From Deinococcus sp. KSM4-11 (GTDB lineage: Bacteria > Deinococcota > Deinococci > Deinococcales > Deinococcaceae), in NCBI RefSeq assembly GCF_004801415.1, contig NZ_SSNX01000003.1:372001-436000 (forward strand): a stretch of 64,000 nucleotides of DNA, given 5' to 3'. The notes under the pieces are model-generated. The model saw nothing but the letters and a program-made list of their open reading frames with translations. It was not told where the DNA came from and made no database searches. Positions 11,427 through 20,188 of this stretch are shown here, in pieces (position 1 is the first letter of the stretch; every line of letters starts with the position of its first letter). A program made the position numbers and the translations under genes.

Positions 11427-12524
11427 CTACAGATCCCAGCTGGCCAGCATCTTCGTCTTGCCGAAGGTCTCGTCGAAACCATAGGTGCGGATGTGCACGC
11501 GGCCGTCCTTCATGACCTGCACGGTCGCCCACGCGTAGTACCGGTCGACCGGGGTGGTGCTGTCGCCGGGTTTGGCCTCGAAGGGGCTGCCGCCGGAGCC
11601 GACGATGACCTCCCACGCCTTGCCGCCCTGATCCTTGCGGGGCTGCATGGCGTGGTAGATGTGCTCATGTCCGGCGAAGGACGTCGCGCCGTACTGCTCG
11701 ATCACGTCCCAGAACGCCGCCTGGTTGGCAGGATCGGTGTCGATGCCACCGGGCGCGACCTTGTCGTTGTACTTGTAGGTATAGGCGGGTTTGTGGCCGA
11801 ACACGAAGAAGCGGGTCTGCCCGCGTGCCTTCGCGGCGGCGAAGTCCGCCCCCAGCCACGCCACCGGCGCGTGGCTGTCCCAGCCGACCGCGTCGGTGTT
11901 GATCACGGCGAAGTGGATGGGGCCGACATCGAAGGAGTACGTGAGCTGCTTCTGATCCGTCGTGATGGTGTCGGCGCCGCCGATGGCCGGCGTGTTCGCC
12001 GGATCGAAGTGCGTGGCGTTCAGGCTGGTCAGGGCGGCGAAACGCGTCTGGTCGAGGATCAGGTCGCCCATGTTGGCGCGCCACGCGTCCTCATTGCCGG
12101 GGCGGGCCAGCTTGAAGCCCTTGCCGGCCGCGTCGGTGCCCTTCTCCTGGGTCTCGTGGTTGCCCGGCACCGGCACCACGTAGGTGCCCTGTTCCATCAG
12201 GGTGGCGGTCATGCCGCGCCAGAAGGCGTACTGGCGGTCGAGGGTGGCCCGATCCGTGGTGTAGCCCATGATCATGTCGCCATTGAAGAAAAGGGCCTTC
12301 GAGCCCTGGGCGTTCGCCTCCGTCATGATGCGCGTCCACGCGCGGGTGTTCTGAAGCCACAGCCTGTTCTGGGCGTTCAGGCCCTCGGTGGTGGGATCTT
12401 CGCGGCTGTCGCCCACCGTACTGAAGGTCAGCAGGACGTCCGAGGACGGTTGGCCCATCGCCGGGGCGCATCCGCCCAGCACGAGTCCGAGGGCGAGCAG
12501 GGCCGCAGAGGTCAGTGTTTTCAC
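11427..12524 (-). CDS. Calcineurin-like metallophosphoesterase, predicted lipoprotein
   Basis: A 365-residue protein with a lipoprotein signal (ALGLVLGGC, lipid Cys at C19). Metallophosphoesterase motifs run in order: GDSRED near 39, NGDMIMG near 80, PGNHETQ near 120, and GHKPAYT then AGHEHIYH toward the C-terminus. These are the ligands of a two-metal phosphoesterase. It acts outside the inner membrane. The GTG start at 12524 has CACACT 6 nt upstream (12531-12536). It faces the arsenic unit and shares its strand with the glycerophosphodiesterase module, but 60 nt and its own promoter separate it. Phosphatase versus phosphodiesterase activity cannot be told. Confidence 0.85.
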   Translation of the reverse strand: MKTLTSAALLALGLVLGGCAPAMGQPSSDVLLTFSTVGDSREDPTTEGLNAQNRLWLQNTRAWTRIMTEANAQGSKALFFNGDMIMGYTTDRATLDRQYAFWRGMTATLMEQGTYVVPVPGNHETQEKGTDAAGKGFKLARPGNEDAWRANMGDLILDQTRFAALTSLNATHFDPANTPAIGGADTITTDQKQLTYSFDVGPIHFAVINTDAVGWDSHAPVAWLGADFAAAKARGQTRFFVFGHKPAYTYKYNDKVAPGGIDTDPANQAAFWDVIEQYGATSFAGHEHIYHAMQPRKDQGGKAWEVIVGSGGSPFEAKPGDSTTPVDRYYAWATVQVMKDGRVHIRTYGFDETFGKTKMLASWDL

Positions 12525-12530
12525 GCGCGC

Positions 12531-12536
12531 AGTGTG
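12531..12536 (-). promoter_or_regulatory. Leaderless-type -10 element of the metallophosphoesterase gene
   Basis: CACACT on the minus strand lies 6 nt before the GTG at 12524. It lacks the first T of the usual TANNNT. Confidence 0.35.
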
Positions 12537-12587
12537 GCGGGGGGCGGTCAGGCAACAGTCATCCCGGTCTGGCGCGGCCCGGGCGAC

Positions 12588-12746
12588 TCACGCGCGGCGC
12601 GGCAGACGGCCCAGGACGGCGCCTACGGCGGCCCCCAGCACCGCGCCCTGCCCGGCATCCCAGCCGGTCGCCAGGCCCAGCAGCGCCCCGCCGAGCGCGC
12701 CGATCACCACACCAGACGTCAAGCGGTCTGCACGCCTGGACGTCAT
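12588..12746 (-). CDS. Glycine-zipper membrane microprotein (52 aa)
   Basis: A 52-residue protein starting MTSRRADRL and ending GRLPRRA. The centre has small-residue repeats GALGGALLGLATG and GAVLGAAVGAVLG, a glycine zipper able to form a packed transmembrane hairpin. Basic residues flank both ends. Its ATG overlaps the stop of the glycerophosphodiesterase gene by 4 nt (ATGA), so it is probably the last gene of that operon and translationally coupled. Such proteins are often membrane-packing or channel-like peptides. The function is unknown. Confidence 0.6.
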   Translation of the reverse strand: MTSRRADRLTSGVVIGALGGALLGLATGWDAGQGAVLGAAVGAVLGRLPRRA

Positions 12747-13522
12747 GATTCGGGGAAGCCGGGCACCGTCAGCCGGGGGTCACCGGCGCTGGCCTGGGCG
12801 TCGCGCCGCTTCAGCGCGCGCAGCAGGGACATGTTGTTGCTGGTCAGGCCGTCCACGCCCAGGGCCAGCAGGTGTTCAGCCACCGGCCCATGATCGACCG
12901 TCCACGCCAGCAGCAGGACGCCCAGCGCGTGCGCGGCATCGACCATCGCGCGGTTGACGGTGCGCCAGTAGACGGTCACGGCGTCCAGGGTGTGCAGGTG
13001 GCGCAGGCTGGACGCCAGGGTGCGGTAGGTCTCCGCGTCGGGCGTCAGCGAGACGGCCACGCCCGGACGCCCGGCCTTGAGGGCCAGCAGCGTGTCCACG
13101 TACCCGCCGCACACGATCACGTCCTCCACGCGCTGGGCCGTGATGAAGTCCAGCAGCGCGTCCTGAAGCGCCGGGGCCTTCAGGTCGATCAGCAGGCCGC
13201 TGACGCCGCGCACTTCCTCGGCCGCCTCATGCAGGGTGATCACGGTGCCGTCCGGCGTGGACAGGGTGCGCAGCTCCGCCAGCGTGTGATCGGCAATGGC
13301 ATGGCCACCGTCGGGCGTGACGATGTGCCCGTCGTGCCACAGCAGCAACTGCCCGTCGCGGGTGAGGTGCACATCCAGCTCGACGTAGTCCGGCTGGATC
13401 TCCAGCGCGGCGCGCAGCGCCTCCAGGGTGTTCGGTCCGGCCGCCCAGGACGCCCCGCCATGCGCGGTGGTCAGGACACCGGCCGCGCGGCGTTCAATCA
13501 GGTACGGATTGGTGGTTCTCAT
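12743..13522 (-). CDS. Glycerophosphodiester phosphodiesterase (GDPD family)
   Basis: A 259-residue cytoplasmic TIM-barrel enzyme that cleaves glycerophosphodiesters to glycerol-3-phosphate and an alcohol. Catalytic motifs: AHGGAS at 20-25 (HGG in place of the usual HRG), NTLEA at 31-35, the metal-binding ELDVH at 48-52 and WHDG at 62-65. It ends with VDGLTSNN typical of bacterial GDPDs. Its ATG overlaps the ATPase gene stop (ATGA). Its place at the end of an ABC importer operon, as in ugpBAECQ, suggests that the transporter takes up its substrate. Confidence 0.88.
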   Translation of the reverse strand: MRTTNPYLIERRAAGVLTTAHGGASWAAGPNTLEALRAALEIQPDYVELDVHLTRDGQLLLWHDGHIVTPDGGHAIADHTLAELRTLSTPDGTVITLHEAAEEVRGVSGLLIDLKAPALQDALLDFITAQRVEDVIVCGGYVDTLLALKAGRPGVAVSLTPDAETYRTLASSLRHLHTLDAVTVYWRTVNRAMVDAAHALGVLLLAWTVDHGPVAEHLLALGVDGLTSNNMSLLRALKRRDAQASAGDPRLTVPGFPES

Positions 13523-14550
13523 GCGCGGATTCCGTGGGACGGCACGGCGTCGCCCAGCAGCGCACCATTCTGATACGTCAGGGCGCGGCGCACCCGGACG
13601 AAGGCCATATCCGGGGCCTCGCCCCGCGCGAGCTGCACCGTCAGGGGCACGGCGCCGACCGGGCCGGGCAGCGCCAGGCGCCCACGCACCTCGCGCACCG
13701 GGCCGAGGTCGAGCACCTGCTCCACCCGGAAGGGCGCGCCGAGGTCGCTGAAGTGCAGGTCCTCTGGCCGGACGGCGAGTTCCGCGCCCGGCGGCACGTC
13801 CAGGCCCAGGGTCGGCCCGGCGCTGCCCGGCAGGAAGTTCATGCGGCCGATGAAGTCCGCGACGAAGCGGGTGGCCGGGCGGGCATAGAGCGTGCCGGGA
13901 TCGTCGAGTTGCTGGAGCACGCCGCCTTCCATCACCGCGATCCGGTCGGCGACGGCCAGCGCTTCCTCCTGGTCGTGGGTGACGAACACCGTGGTGATGC
14001 CCAGCTCGCGCTGAATGGCGCGGATCTCGTCACGCAGGCTGACGCGCAGCTTGGCGTCCAGGCTGGAGAGCGGCTCGTCGAGCAGCAGCACCTGGGGTTC
14101 CAGCACCAGCGCGCGGGCCAGGGCGACCCGCTGCTGCTGCCCCCCCGAGAGCTGCGCCGGGCTGCGCCGCTCCATCCCGGGCAGACCGACCAGGGTCAGG
14201 GCCTGATGCACCTTGTGCACCACCTGGGCGTCGGGCAGGCGGCGCAGCTTCAGGCCGAAGGCGACATTGTGAAACACGTTCATGTGCGGCCACAGCGTAT
14301 AGCGCTGGAAGACCATCGCGGTGGGCCGCGTTTCCGGGCCCCGGCGCAGCATGGACTGCCCGTCGATGCGGACGTCCCCGGCATCGGGCGTGAGAAAGCC
14401 TGCCAGCAGCCGCAGGGTGGTGGTCTTGCCGCAGCCGGACGGGCCGAGCAGGCACACCAGTTCCCCGCTGGGGATGGTGAGGTTCAGATCGGCCACGGCG
14501 GGGCGGCCGGCGTAGACCTTGTGGACATGGTCGAACTCGATGGTGGACAT
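13519..14550 (-). CDS. ABC transporter ATP-binding protein (PotA/UgpC-like), module 1
   Basis: A 343-residue importer ATPase. Walker A is GPSGCGKTT at about 36-44, the Q-loop is VFQRYTLWPH (Tyr-Thr rather than the usual Tyr-Ala), the signature is LSGGQQQRVALARAL and Walker B is LLLDEPLSSLD, followed by an H-loop VTHDQEEAL. The last ~110 residues form the OB-fold (MOI/TOBE) regulatory domain. GGGAGG precedes the ATG. It sits between the permease genes and the GDPD gene with 1-4 nt junctions and energises the upstream permeases. Confidence 0.9.
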   Translation of the reverse strand: MSTIEFDHVHKVYAGRPAVADLNLTIPSGELVCLLGPSGCGKTTTLRLLAGFLTPDAGDVRIDGQSMLRRGPETRPTAMVFQRYTLWPHMNVFHNVAFGLKLRRLPDAQVVHKVHQALTLVGLPGMERRSPAQLSGGQQQRVALARALVLEPQVLLLDEPLSSLDAKLRVSLRDEIRAIQRELGITTVFVTHDQEEALAVADRIAVMEGGVLQQLDDPGTLYARPATRFVADFIGRMNFLPGSAGPTLGLDVPPGAELAVRPEDLHFSDLGAPFRVEQVLDLGPVREVRGRLALPGPVGAVPLTVQLARGEAPDMAFVRVRRALTYQNGALLGDAVPSHGIRA

Positions 14551-14551
14551 C

Positions 14552-15424
14552 TCAGCCTCCCTTGAAGCCGGCGGCGAGGTAGCCGGAGAGCAGGTATCTG
14601 CGCGCGAGGAGCAGCAGCACGACCGACGGCGCGGCGAGCAGTACGCTGAACACGGCGCCGACGGGTTCCGGGTAGCTGGACACCAGCGAGTACATCTCGA
14701 CCGGCAGGGTGGTGATCTCCGGCGTGCCGATGATCAGCGTGGCCTGCGCTTCGTCCAGGGAGCCCAGGAAAGTCAGGATCAGCGCCACGATGATCCCCGG
14801 CAGCGCGATGGGGAGCGTGACGCTGAAGAACACCCGCAGGGGACGGGCCCCCACGTCCCGCGCGGCTTCCTCCAGTTCACGCGGCACGGCCCCGAAGGCG
14901 GCCGCGGGAATCCAGATCATAGTCACCAGCGAGTTCACGAGCTGCACGAACACCACGCCCCAGAACGTGCCGATCAGATTCAGGCGGAAGAACAGCGCCG
15001 CGATGGCGATGTACAGGCCCAGTTTCGGGAAGGCGTTCGAGGCGAGCAGCGACACGTACAGCAGCCGCTTGAGGGGAAAGTCGAAGCGCGCGAAAGCGTA
15101 GGCGGCGGGCAGGCAGATCACCGCCGAGAGCAGGGTGACGGTCGGCGCGGTCGTGAAGCTCCAATACGCGGCCTTGCCGACATCGGCGTTCGTGAAGACC
15201 CACTGCCACCAGCGCAGCCCGAATTCCTGCGGCAGCACGCCTGGGAACAGCCACTTCTGCGTGACCGCCCACAGCAGCAGCGTCCAGATCGGGAGCAGCA
15301 GAAAGAGCCCGAAGGCCAGGATCAGGATGCGCGTCACGGCGCGCTTCAGGGCGGGAACGCCCAGGAACCAGGCGGCGCCGGCCGGCGGGGAGGCGGGCGC
15401 GGCGCCCACCTCTGTCCGGCTCAT
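14552..15424 (-). CDS. ABC transporter permease, module 1 (second subunit)
   Basis: A 290-residue inner-membrane permease with six hydrophobic segments. The EAA loop is LEEAARDVGARPLRVFFSVTLPIALPG-like (about 175-195), which docks to the ATPase. ATG 15424 overlaps the preceding permease stop (ATGA). It belongs to the PotC/UgpE-like group that pairs with the upstream gene. Confidence 0.88.
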   Translation of the reverse strand: MSRTEVGAAPASPPAGAAWFLGVPALKRAVTRILILAFGLFLLLPIWTLLLWAVTQKWLFPGVLPQEFGLRWWQWVFTNADVGKAAYWSFTTAPTVTLLSAVICLPAAYAFARFDFPLKRLLYVSLLASNAFPKLGLYIAIAALFFRLNLIGTFWGVVFVQLVNSLVTMIWIPAAAFGAVPRELEEAARDVGARPLRVFFSVTLPIALPGIIVALILTFLGSLDEAQATLIIGTPEITTLPVEMYSLVSSYPEPVGAVFSVLLAAPSVVLLLLARRYLLSGYLAAGFKGG

Positions 15425-16320
15425 GCCCGCCCCCGGTTCTGCCGCAGGGTGGCGGCGACATACAGGTACCCGACCACCGCGCACACGGCGAAGCTGAAGA
15501 CCGCCAGGGCCACGGCCACCTGCGGCTGCCGGAACGCACCGAAGTTCAGCTGCATGCTCACTCCGAGCATGGTGGGCGCGGTCGGCCCGAGCAGGTACGG
15601 CACCGTGAAACTCCCGAAGATGCCGATGAACGAGAAGGTCAGCACGATCAGGAGCGGCACGAGGTTCAGCGGCAGCACCAGCCGCGTGAGGATCGTCCAG
15701 AACGGCGCGCCCTGGTCGCGGGCCGCGTCGATCTGCTCCTCGGGAATGCCGTCCAGGCCGCTGGAGAGCATCAGCACCGCGAAGGGAATGCCGACCCAGA
15801 CCTGCCCGAGCACAATGCCCCAGGGCAATCGGATCGGCGAGGTGTAGCCGAGGCCGACCTTCGAGAGCAGCGCCTCCAGCAGCCCGTTGTCGCCGTAGAA
15901 GGTCGTGATGGCGTACGCGGCGATGATGGTCGGGATGAACATCGGCAGCAGGTAGAGGGTGCGAACCAGTTCCGTGCTTCGGCCTTTGTGGAAGCGGCCG
16001 TAGAGTGCCAGGGAGTAGGCGAGTGCCGTGAGCAGCGCCGTCGCCGTGACCGTCACGAACAGCGTCAGGCGCAGGTCACGTCCAAAGGCCACATTCGAGA
16101 CGAGCCTGGAGAACACCGCCAGCGTCGGATGGTCGCTGCGGATCAGGTCGAGTCCGGTCGTGTAGTTCACGTTGCCCGCGGGCACCAGCCCCAGCGAGAA
16201 GCGCAGGGCGTCCACGGCAGGCCACAGCACCAGCAGCGTCAGCACGAGCAGGGGGGGAAGCACGAAGAGAAGCCCCAGCAGGGACTTCCCGTTCATGCGT
16301 CTCAGGGGCGGGATCAGCAC
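15421..16320 (-). CDS. ABC transporter permease, module 1 (first subunit)
   Basis: A 299-residue permease with six hydrophobic segments. The EAA-type loop is EEQIDAARDQGAPFWTILTRLVLPL-like (about 190-213). The GTG at 16320 starts 1 nt after the binding-protein stop; an in-frame ATG eight codons later is an alternative. The family is the PotB/UgpA-like type I permeases of sugar-phosphate, polyamine or iron importers. Confidence 0.87.
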   Translation of the reverse strand: MLIPPLRRMNGKSLLGLLFVLPPLLVLTLLVLWPAVDALRFSLGLVPAGNVNYTTGLDLIRSDHPTLAVFSRLVSNVAFGRDLRLTLFVTVTATALLTALAYSLALYGRFHKGRSTELVRTLYLLPMFIPTIIAAYAITTFYGDNGLLEALLSKVGLGYTSPIRLPWGIVLGQVWVGIPFAVLMLSSGLDGIPEEQIDAARDQGAPFWTILTRLVLPLNLVPLLIVLTFSFIGIFGSFTVPYLLGPTAPTMLGVSMQLNFGAFRQPQVAVALAVFSFAVCAVVGYLYVAATLRQNRGRA

Positions 16321-16321
16321 G

Positions 16322-17440
16322 TCACTTCTGGGGCTGCGGGGTGCCGGCGACGCGCTCGTACCACATGCGGGTCATGTCGGCGTTGAACTTGCTGGAGAAG
16401 CCGAAGGAGTAGTCCCCGGCCATATCGCCGAACTTCTGCTGCACGGCGGCCGGCATGTACTTGAGCTGCACGCCGGGGTAGCCGTTCATCTTGTCGGCCA
16501 CGATGGCCTGCACGTCCGGCGTGAGCAGCCAGTTCAGGAAGGTGTACGCCGCGGCCTTGTTGGCGCTGTCGGCGGCCACCCCGATGTAGGCGGCGCCGCC
16601 GGAGAGCGGCGGGTCAATCTGCGTGAGCTTGATGTTCGCGGGCAGCAGGCCCTGCGCGAGGTAGCTCAGGCCCATGTCGGACCACACCGGACCCATGGTG
16701 ATCGCACCCTTGCCGAGCAGTTGCAGCGTGCCCACGTTGTTCTGCGAGTACTGCCCGTTCTGGTACAGGTTCGGGGCGAGTTTTTTGAGGGTGGTGAAGC
16801 CCTGCTCCCAGTACTTTTCCATGCCCGCGTCGTAGTCGGTCTCGAAGGTGGTGGACGCGCTGGCGGGAATGCCGAGCTTCATGATGCGGGTGACCAGCGC
16901 GTTGCCGCTGCCACCGGTGTCCGGCGCGTTGTACGTGAACTGGCCGGGGTTCTTGCCGATCCAGTCGATCAGGGCTGAGAGGGTTCTGGGCGGGGTCTTG
17001 ACCTTGCTGGAGTCGTAGGCCAGCACCACGGAGCTCGCGCGGTACGGCACGCCGAAGGAGCCGGCGCGGGCCAGCACGTTCGGGCTCACGCGGGCGAGCA
17101 GCGGCACCTTCTGCACGCTGAGCTTGTCGAGCAGGCCCTTGCTGGCCGCGTCCTCGACCGGGCCTTCCAGGATGTCCACGCCGCTGACCTTGCCGGCCTG
17201 CTTCGCGGCGGCCATGCGGTCGAGGGTGGACTGCGAGTTCGCACCGTGGGCGCTGAACACCAGGTTCACCTTGATGGTCGGGTTGGCCTTCTGGAACAGG
17301 GGGATCAGGTTCTTCTCCCACAGATCCTTGACGTTCACGTCGCCTTCCGAGTACAGGTTCAGCGTGGTCGGGGCTTGGGCCGAGGCGACGCCACCGATCG
17401 CGCCCAGCAGGAGGAGTCCGCACAACAGAGTGGTGTTCAT
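16322..17440 (-). CDS. ABC transporter extracellular solute-binding protein, module 1
   Basis: A 372-residue binding protein with a signal peptide (MNTTLLCGLLLLGAIGGVASA, cleaved near 22). TTLNLYSEGD begins the mature fold, as in family 1/PotD-like binding proteins. AGGA lies 4 nt before the ATG. It starts the operon and so captures the substrate outside the membrane. The downstream glycerophosphodiesterase and divergent PHP hydrolase suggest an organophosphate ligand such as a glycerophosphodiester. The sequence alone does not settle this. Confidence 0.87.
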   Translation of the reverse strand: MNTTLLCGLLLLGAIGGVASAQAPTTLNLYSEGDVNVKDLWEKNLIPLFQKANPTIKVNLVFSAHGANSQSTLDRMAAAKQAGKVSGVDILEGPVEDAASKGLLDKLSVQKVPLLARVSPNVLARAGSFGVPYRASSVVLAYDSSKVKTPPRTLSALIDWIGKNPGQFTYNAPDTGGSGNALVTRIMKLGIPASASTTFETDYDAGMEKYWEQGFTTLKKLAPNLYQNGQYSQNNVGTLQLLGKGAITMGPVWSDMGLSYLAQGLLPANIKLTQIDPPLSGGAAYIGVAADSANKAAAYTFLNWLLTPDVQAIVADKMNGYPGVQLKYMPAAVQQKFGDMAGDYSFGFSSKFNADMTRMWYERVAGTPQPQK

Positions 17441-17498
17441 GACGTCCTGACGGTAGGCCGGGCGTGTGACGGGACGGTCTGCGCGCGGTCAGGGCCAT

Positions 17499-17528
17499 GT
17501 CAGTGCGCTGACCCGGGTGCCCTAGGCT
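17499..17528 (+). promoter_or_regulatory. Promoter of the first CehA-type gene with a dyad over the -35 region
   Basis: GTCAG-TGCG-CTGAC (17499-17512) is a perfect 5-bp inverted repeat. The -10-like TAGGCT (17523-17528) lies 6 nt before the ATG at 17535. The dyad occupies the -35 position and lies in the 94-nt gap between divergent operons, so it could be an operator. Confidence 0.45.
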
Positions 17529-17534
17529 CGTGTC

Positions 17535-18854
17535 ATGGAACGGCACCGCTTCGCCTTCACCCTCGCCCCGGGCGACACCAAGACCCACCGTCATATCCCG
17601 GTGAACCTTCCGGAGGGCGCCGCCGCCCTGCGCGTCACGCTGTCCTTCACGCCCTGGACGCTCGGCGACCTCAAGAATCTCGTGACCCTCAGCCTCACGG
17701 GCCCGGGCGGCTTTCGGGGGGCGGGGCACCGGCACGGCAACGCGCAGGAGGTGATGGTCTCGGCGCGCGCCGCCACGCCCGGCTACCGGCCCGGTGAGAT
17801 CGAGGCCGGGACGTGGACGGTCGGCGTGCATGTGCACCTGGCCCTGACTGCGCTGGACGCGGAAGTGGTGGTCGAGACGGTGCCCGCCCCGGACATCGAC
17901 GCCGACGCCGAGCCGTCCATGCTGCCAAGCCTGCCGCCGCTCGCGCCCGGCGAGTGGATGATGGGCGATCTGCACTGCCACACCACCCATTCCGACGGCC
18001 GCTGGACGGCCCGAGAGCTGGCGGCGGCGGCCCTGACGCGCGGCCTGCGCTTCCTGGCTCTGACCGACCACAACACCACCAGCGGACGCGCCGAACTGGC
18101 GCGGCACTTCCCCGGCGTGCTGCTGCCCGGCCTGGAACTCACGACGTACTACGGACACGGCGTCATCATCGGCCGTCCGGAATACGCCGACTGGACGGCC
18201 ATGACCCAGCAGGTGGGCATGCGCGCCCTGTCCGACGCCCTGCAGACAGAGGCTGGCGCATACCTGACCATTGCCCATCCTTTCGCGCCCGGCGATCCCT
18301 TCTGCACCGGCTGCACCTGGACGTACTTCGACCTGCGACCCGGCGACGCCACGCACCTGGAGGTCTGGAACGGGCAGCGGTCTGCGCATCACAACGCCCT
18401 GGCGCTCGAGCACTGGTACGGCCTGCTGCACGCCGGACGGCACGTGACCGCCACGGCCGGTACCGACAACCACGGCCCCGCGTACCGGCCGGATCACGGC
18501 CTGACCTGCACGCCCGCCACCGACGACCCCGCCCGGCTGGCCGCGCAACTGGCCGCCGGCACGACCTACCTGTCGACGGACGCCGCGCTGAGGCCCTCGT
18601 TCAGGGCGGGGGAGCACGCCGTGGAACTGGGCTCATCCTTTCCGGGCGGCGCGCTCGACGTGCGGCTGGAATGGCTCCGTCCCGTCGAGGGCACGCTGGT
18701 CTGGGTGATCGACGGTCGGCGTGAGGAGCAGCCGCTGAGCGGCCAGGAGCCCGTGGAACGCACGCTGGACGTCCGCCGCTGGCTGAACCTGGAGCTTCGT
18801 CTGCCCGACGGCAGCCTGCAGACGCTCACCAACCCGGTGTACGCGCTTCCATAA
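17535..18854 (+). CDS. CehA/McbA-family PHP-domain metallohydrolase, copy 1
   Basis: A 439-residue cytoplasmic protein without a signal peptide. Residues 1-135 form a beta-rich N-terminal domain. A PHP hydrolase domain follows: GDLHCHTTHSDG with metal ligands at 147-155, LTDHN at 176-180, PGLELTTYYGH near 198-208, AHPF and GTDNHG. These are the metal ligands of the PHP phosphoesterase fold; the named CehA and McbA enzymes hydrolyse carbaryl-type esters. It is divergent from ABC module 1. With GDPD nearby, a phosphoesterase role is more likely than carbamate hydrolysis. Confidence 0.83.
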   Translation: MERHRFAFTLAPGDTKTHRHIPVNLPEGAAALRVTLSFTPWTLGDLKNLVTLSLTGPGGFRGAGHRHGNAQEVMVSARAATPGYRPGEIEAGTWTVGVHVHLALTALDAEVVVETVPAPDIDADAEPSMLPSLPPLAPGEWMMGDLHCHTTHSDGRWTARELAAAALTRGLRFLALTDHNTTSGRAELARHFPGVLLPGLELTTYYGHGVIIGRPEYADWTAMTQQVGMRALSDALQTEAGAYLTIAHPFAPGDPFCTGCTWTYFDLRPGDATHLEVWNGQRSAHHNALALEHWYGLLHAGRHVTATAGTDNHGPAYRPDHGLTCTPATDDPARLAAQLAAGTTYLSTDAALRPSFRAGEHAVELGSSFPGGALDVRLEWLRPVEGTLVWVIDGRREEQPLSGQEPVERTLDVRRWLNLELRLPDGSLQTLTNPVYALP

Positions 18855-18919
18855 GTCCGGGCCCCGGCCCGACGGGTGCAGGGCGAGGAGCGGGGCCGCA
18901 CCCAGCAGGTGCTGCGCCG

Positions 18920-20188
18920 TCACAGGAGGGACGCGACCTGACCCTCGCGCCGACTTCGCTCCGCCGCGAAGACCATCGTGTGGCTTTCGAGCGTCTCCAG
19001 AGGGCCACTCAGGATCAGACTGGGATCCCCGGCGGCCACGGCGGCCAGGAATGCCCGCACGAGCCCGTCGTCTCCCCCACCGTGGGTGGACAGGTCATAC
19101 GTGCCCTCCTCGGCGGCGGTGTCGATGGTCTGGGTACGCTCCGTCAGGAAATCGTAGATCTGGATGGTGCGGCTGTCGGTGACGAGTTCCCCCCGGGTGC
19201 CGAAGATGTGGGTCTCCCGGCCACGCATGCGGTTGAACCCGGTCATGGTGAAGCTGGCCGTGATGCCCCCGGCGAACTCGAGATTGACCACCTGATGGTC
19301 TACGACGTCGTTGTCACAGGCGTACACGCAGCGGCCATACGGCCCGTTCCGGAGCGCGGCGGTCACGGTCTCGACCGTCGGACGCTCGGTGAGGACGTTG
19401 ACCGGCCAGCCGGTGCCGCCGGCGGCGACCTGCCCGAGATACAGGCGGGTGGCGGAGTACGGGCAGGCCTGCTCGACCTCCGGCGGGCACGTCACGCAGC
19501 GGTCGGCGGCGCCGGGCGGCTGGTTCTCGCGTCGGAAGTGCTTCAGGCTGCCGAACGACGACACGCGCTCGCACGGCTGGCCCACCACGTAACGCAGCCA
19601 GTCGAGGTCGTGGCAGGACTTGGCGAGCAACATGGGGCTGCTCTGCGCCTCCTTGCGCCAGTGTCCGCGCACGTAGGAGTGCGCCTGATGCCAGAAGCCG
19701 ACCGGTTCGAGATGCTGGAGGCTGACGATCTCGCCCACTGCGCCCGACGCCAGTAGCCGCTTGAGCGCCCGGGTGTGCGGCGTGTACCGCAGCACATGGC
19801 AGACCCCGAAGATCACGCCGGCCCGCGTGACCGCCTCGACGATGGCGCGGCACTCCGCCTCCGTGGGGGCCATGGGTTTCTCGAGCAGGATGTGGTAGCC
19901 GCGTTCGGCGGCACGCTGCGCGGGGGCGACGTGCAGGTGATCTGGGGTGGTGATGAACACGGCGTCCGCCCGGCGGGGGGCGTTCAGGGCGTCGTGCCAT
20001 GAGGCGTGGACGGCCTCCGGGGACAGCCCATGCAGCTGCGCGAAGTGCGCGCGCCGCGCCGCCTCCGGTTCCGCGATACCGACGACCCGACCCTCCTGCG
20101 GGTGGCGGCGCAGGTAGTCGGCGTAGGTGCGGCCGCGGCTGCCGGCACCAATCACAAGCACCGTGACAGGCGGCTGGGAGCGCGTCAT
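18920..20188 (-). CDS. Gfo/Idh/MocA-family NAD(P)-dependent oxidoreductase
   Basis: A 422-residue oxidoreductase. The Rossmann motif is VLVIGAGSRGRTYA (about 10-23) and the family motif EKPMAPT follows at about 100. A Cys cluster (CVTCPPEVEQACPY) lies in the middle, as in some sugar dehydrogenases of this family. ATG 20188 overlaps the mannosidase stop (ATGA), so it is the last gene of module 2. It probably oxidises or epimerises the sugar released by the upstream enzymes. Confidence 0.85.
   Translation of the reverse strand: MTRSQPPVTVLVIGAGSRGRTYADYLRRHPQEGRVVGIAEPEAARRAHFAQLHGLSPEAVHASWHDALNAPRRADAVFITTPDHLHVAPAQRAAERGYHILLEKPMAPTEAECRAIVEAVTRAGVIFGVCHVLRYTPHTRALKRLLASGAVGEIVSLQHLEPVGFWHQAHSYVRGHWRKEAQSSPMLLAKSCHDLDWLRYVVGQPCERVSSFGSLKHFRRENQPPGAADRCVTCPPEVEQACPYSATRLYLGQVAAGGTGWPVNVLTERPTVETVTAALRNGPYGRCVYACDNDVVDHQVVNLEFAGGITASFTMTGFNRMRGRETHIFGTRGELVTDSRTIQIYDFLTERTQTIDTAAEEGTYDLSTHGGGDDGLVRAFLAAVAAGDPSLILSGPLETLESHTMVFAAERSRREGQVASLL

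Noticed and set aside
16614..18617. 667-codon minus frame overlapping the CehA gene and binding protein
   Set aside because: Crosses two convincing genes in the wrong frames; no domain.
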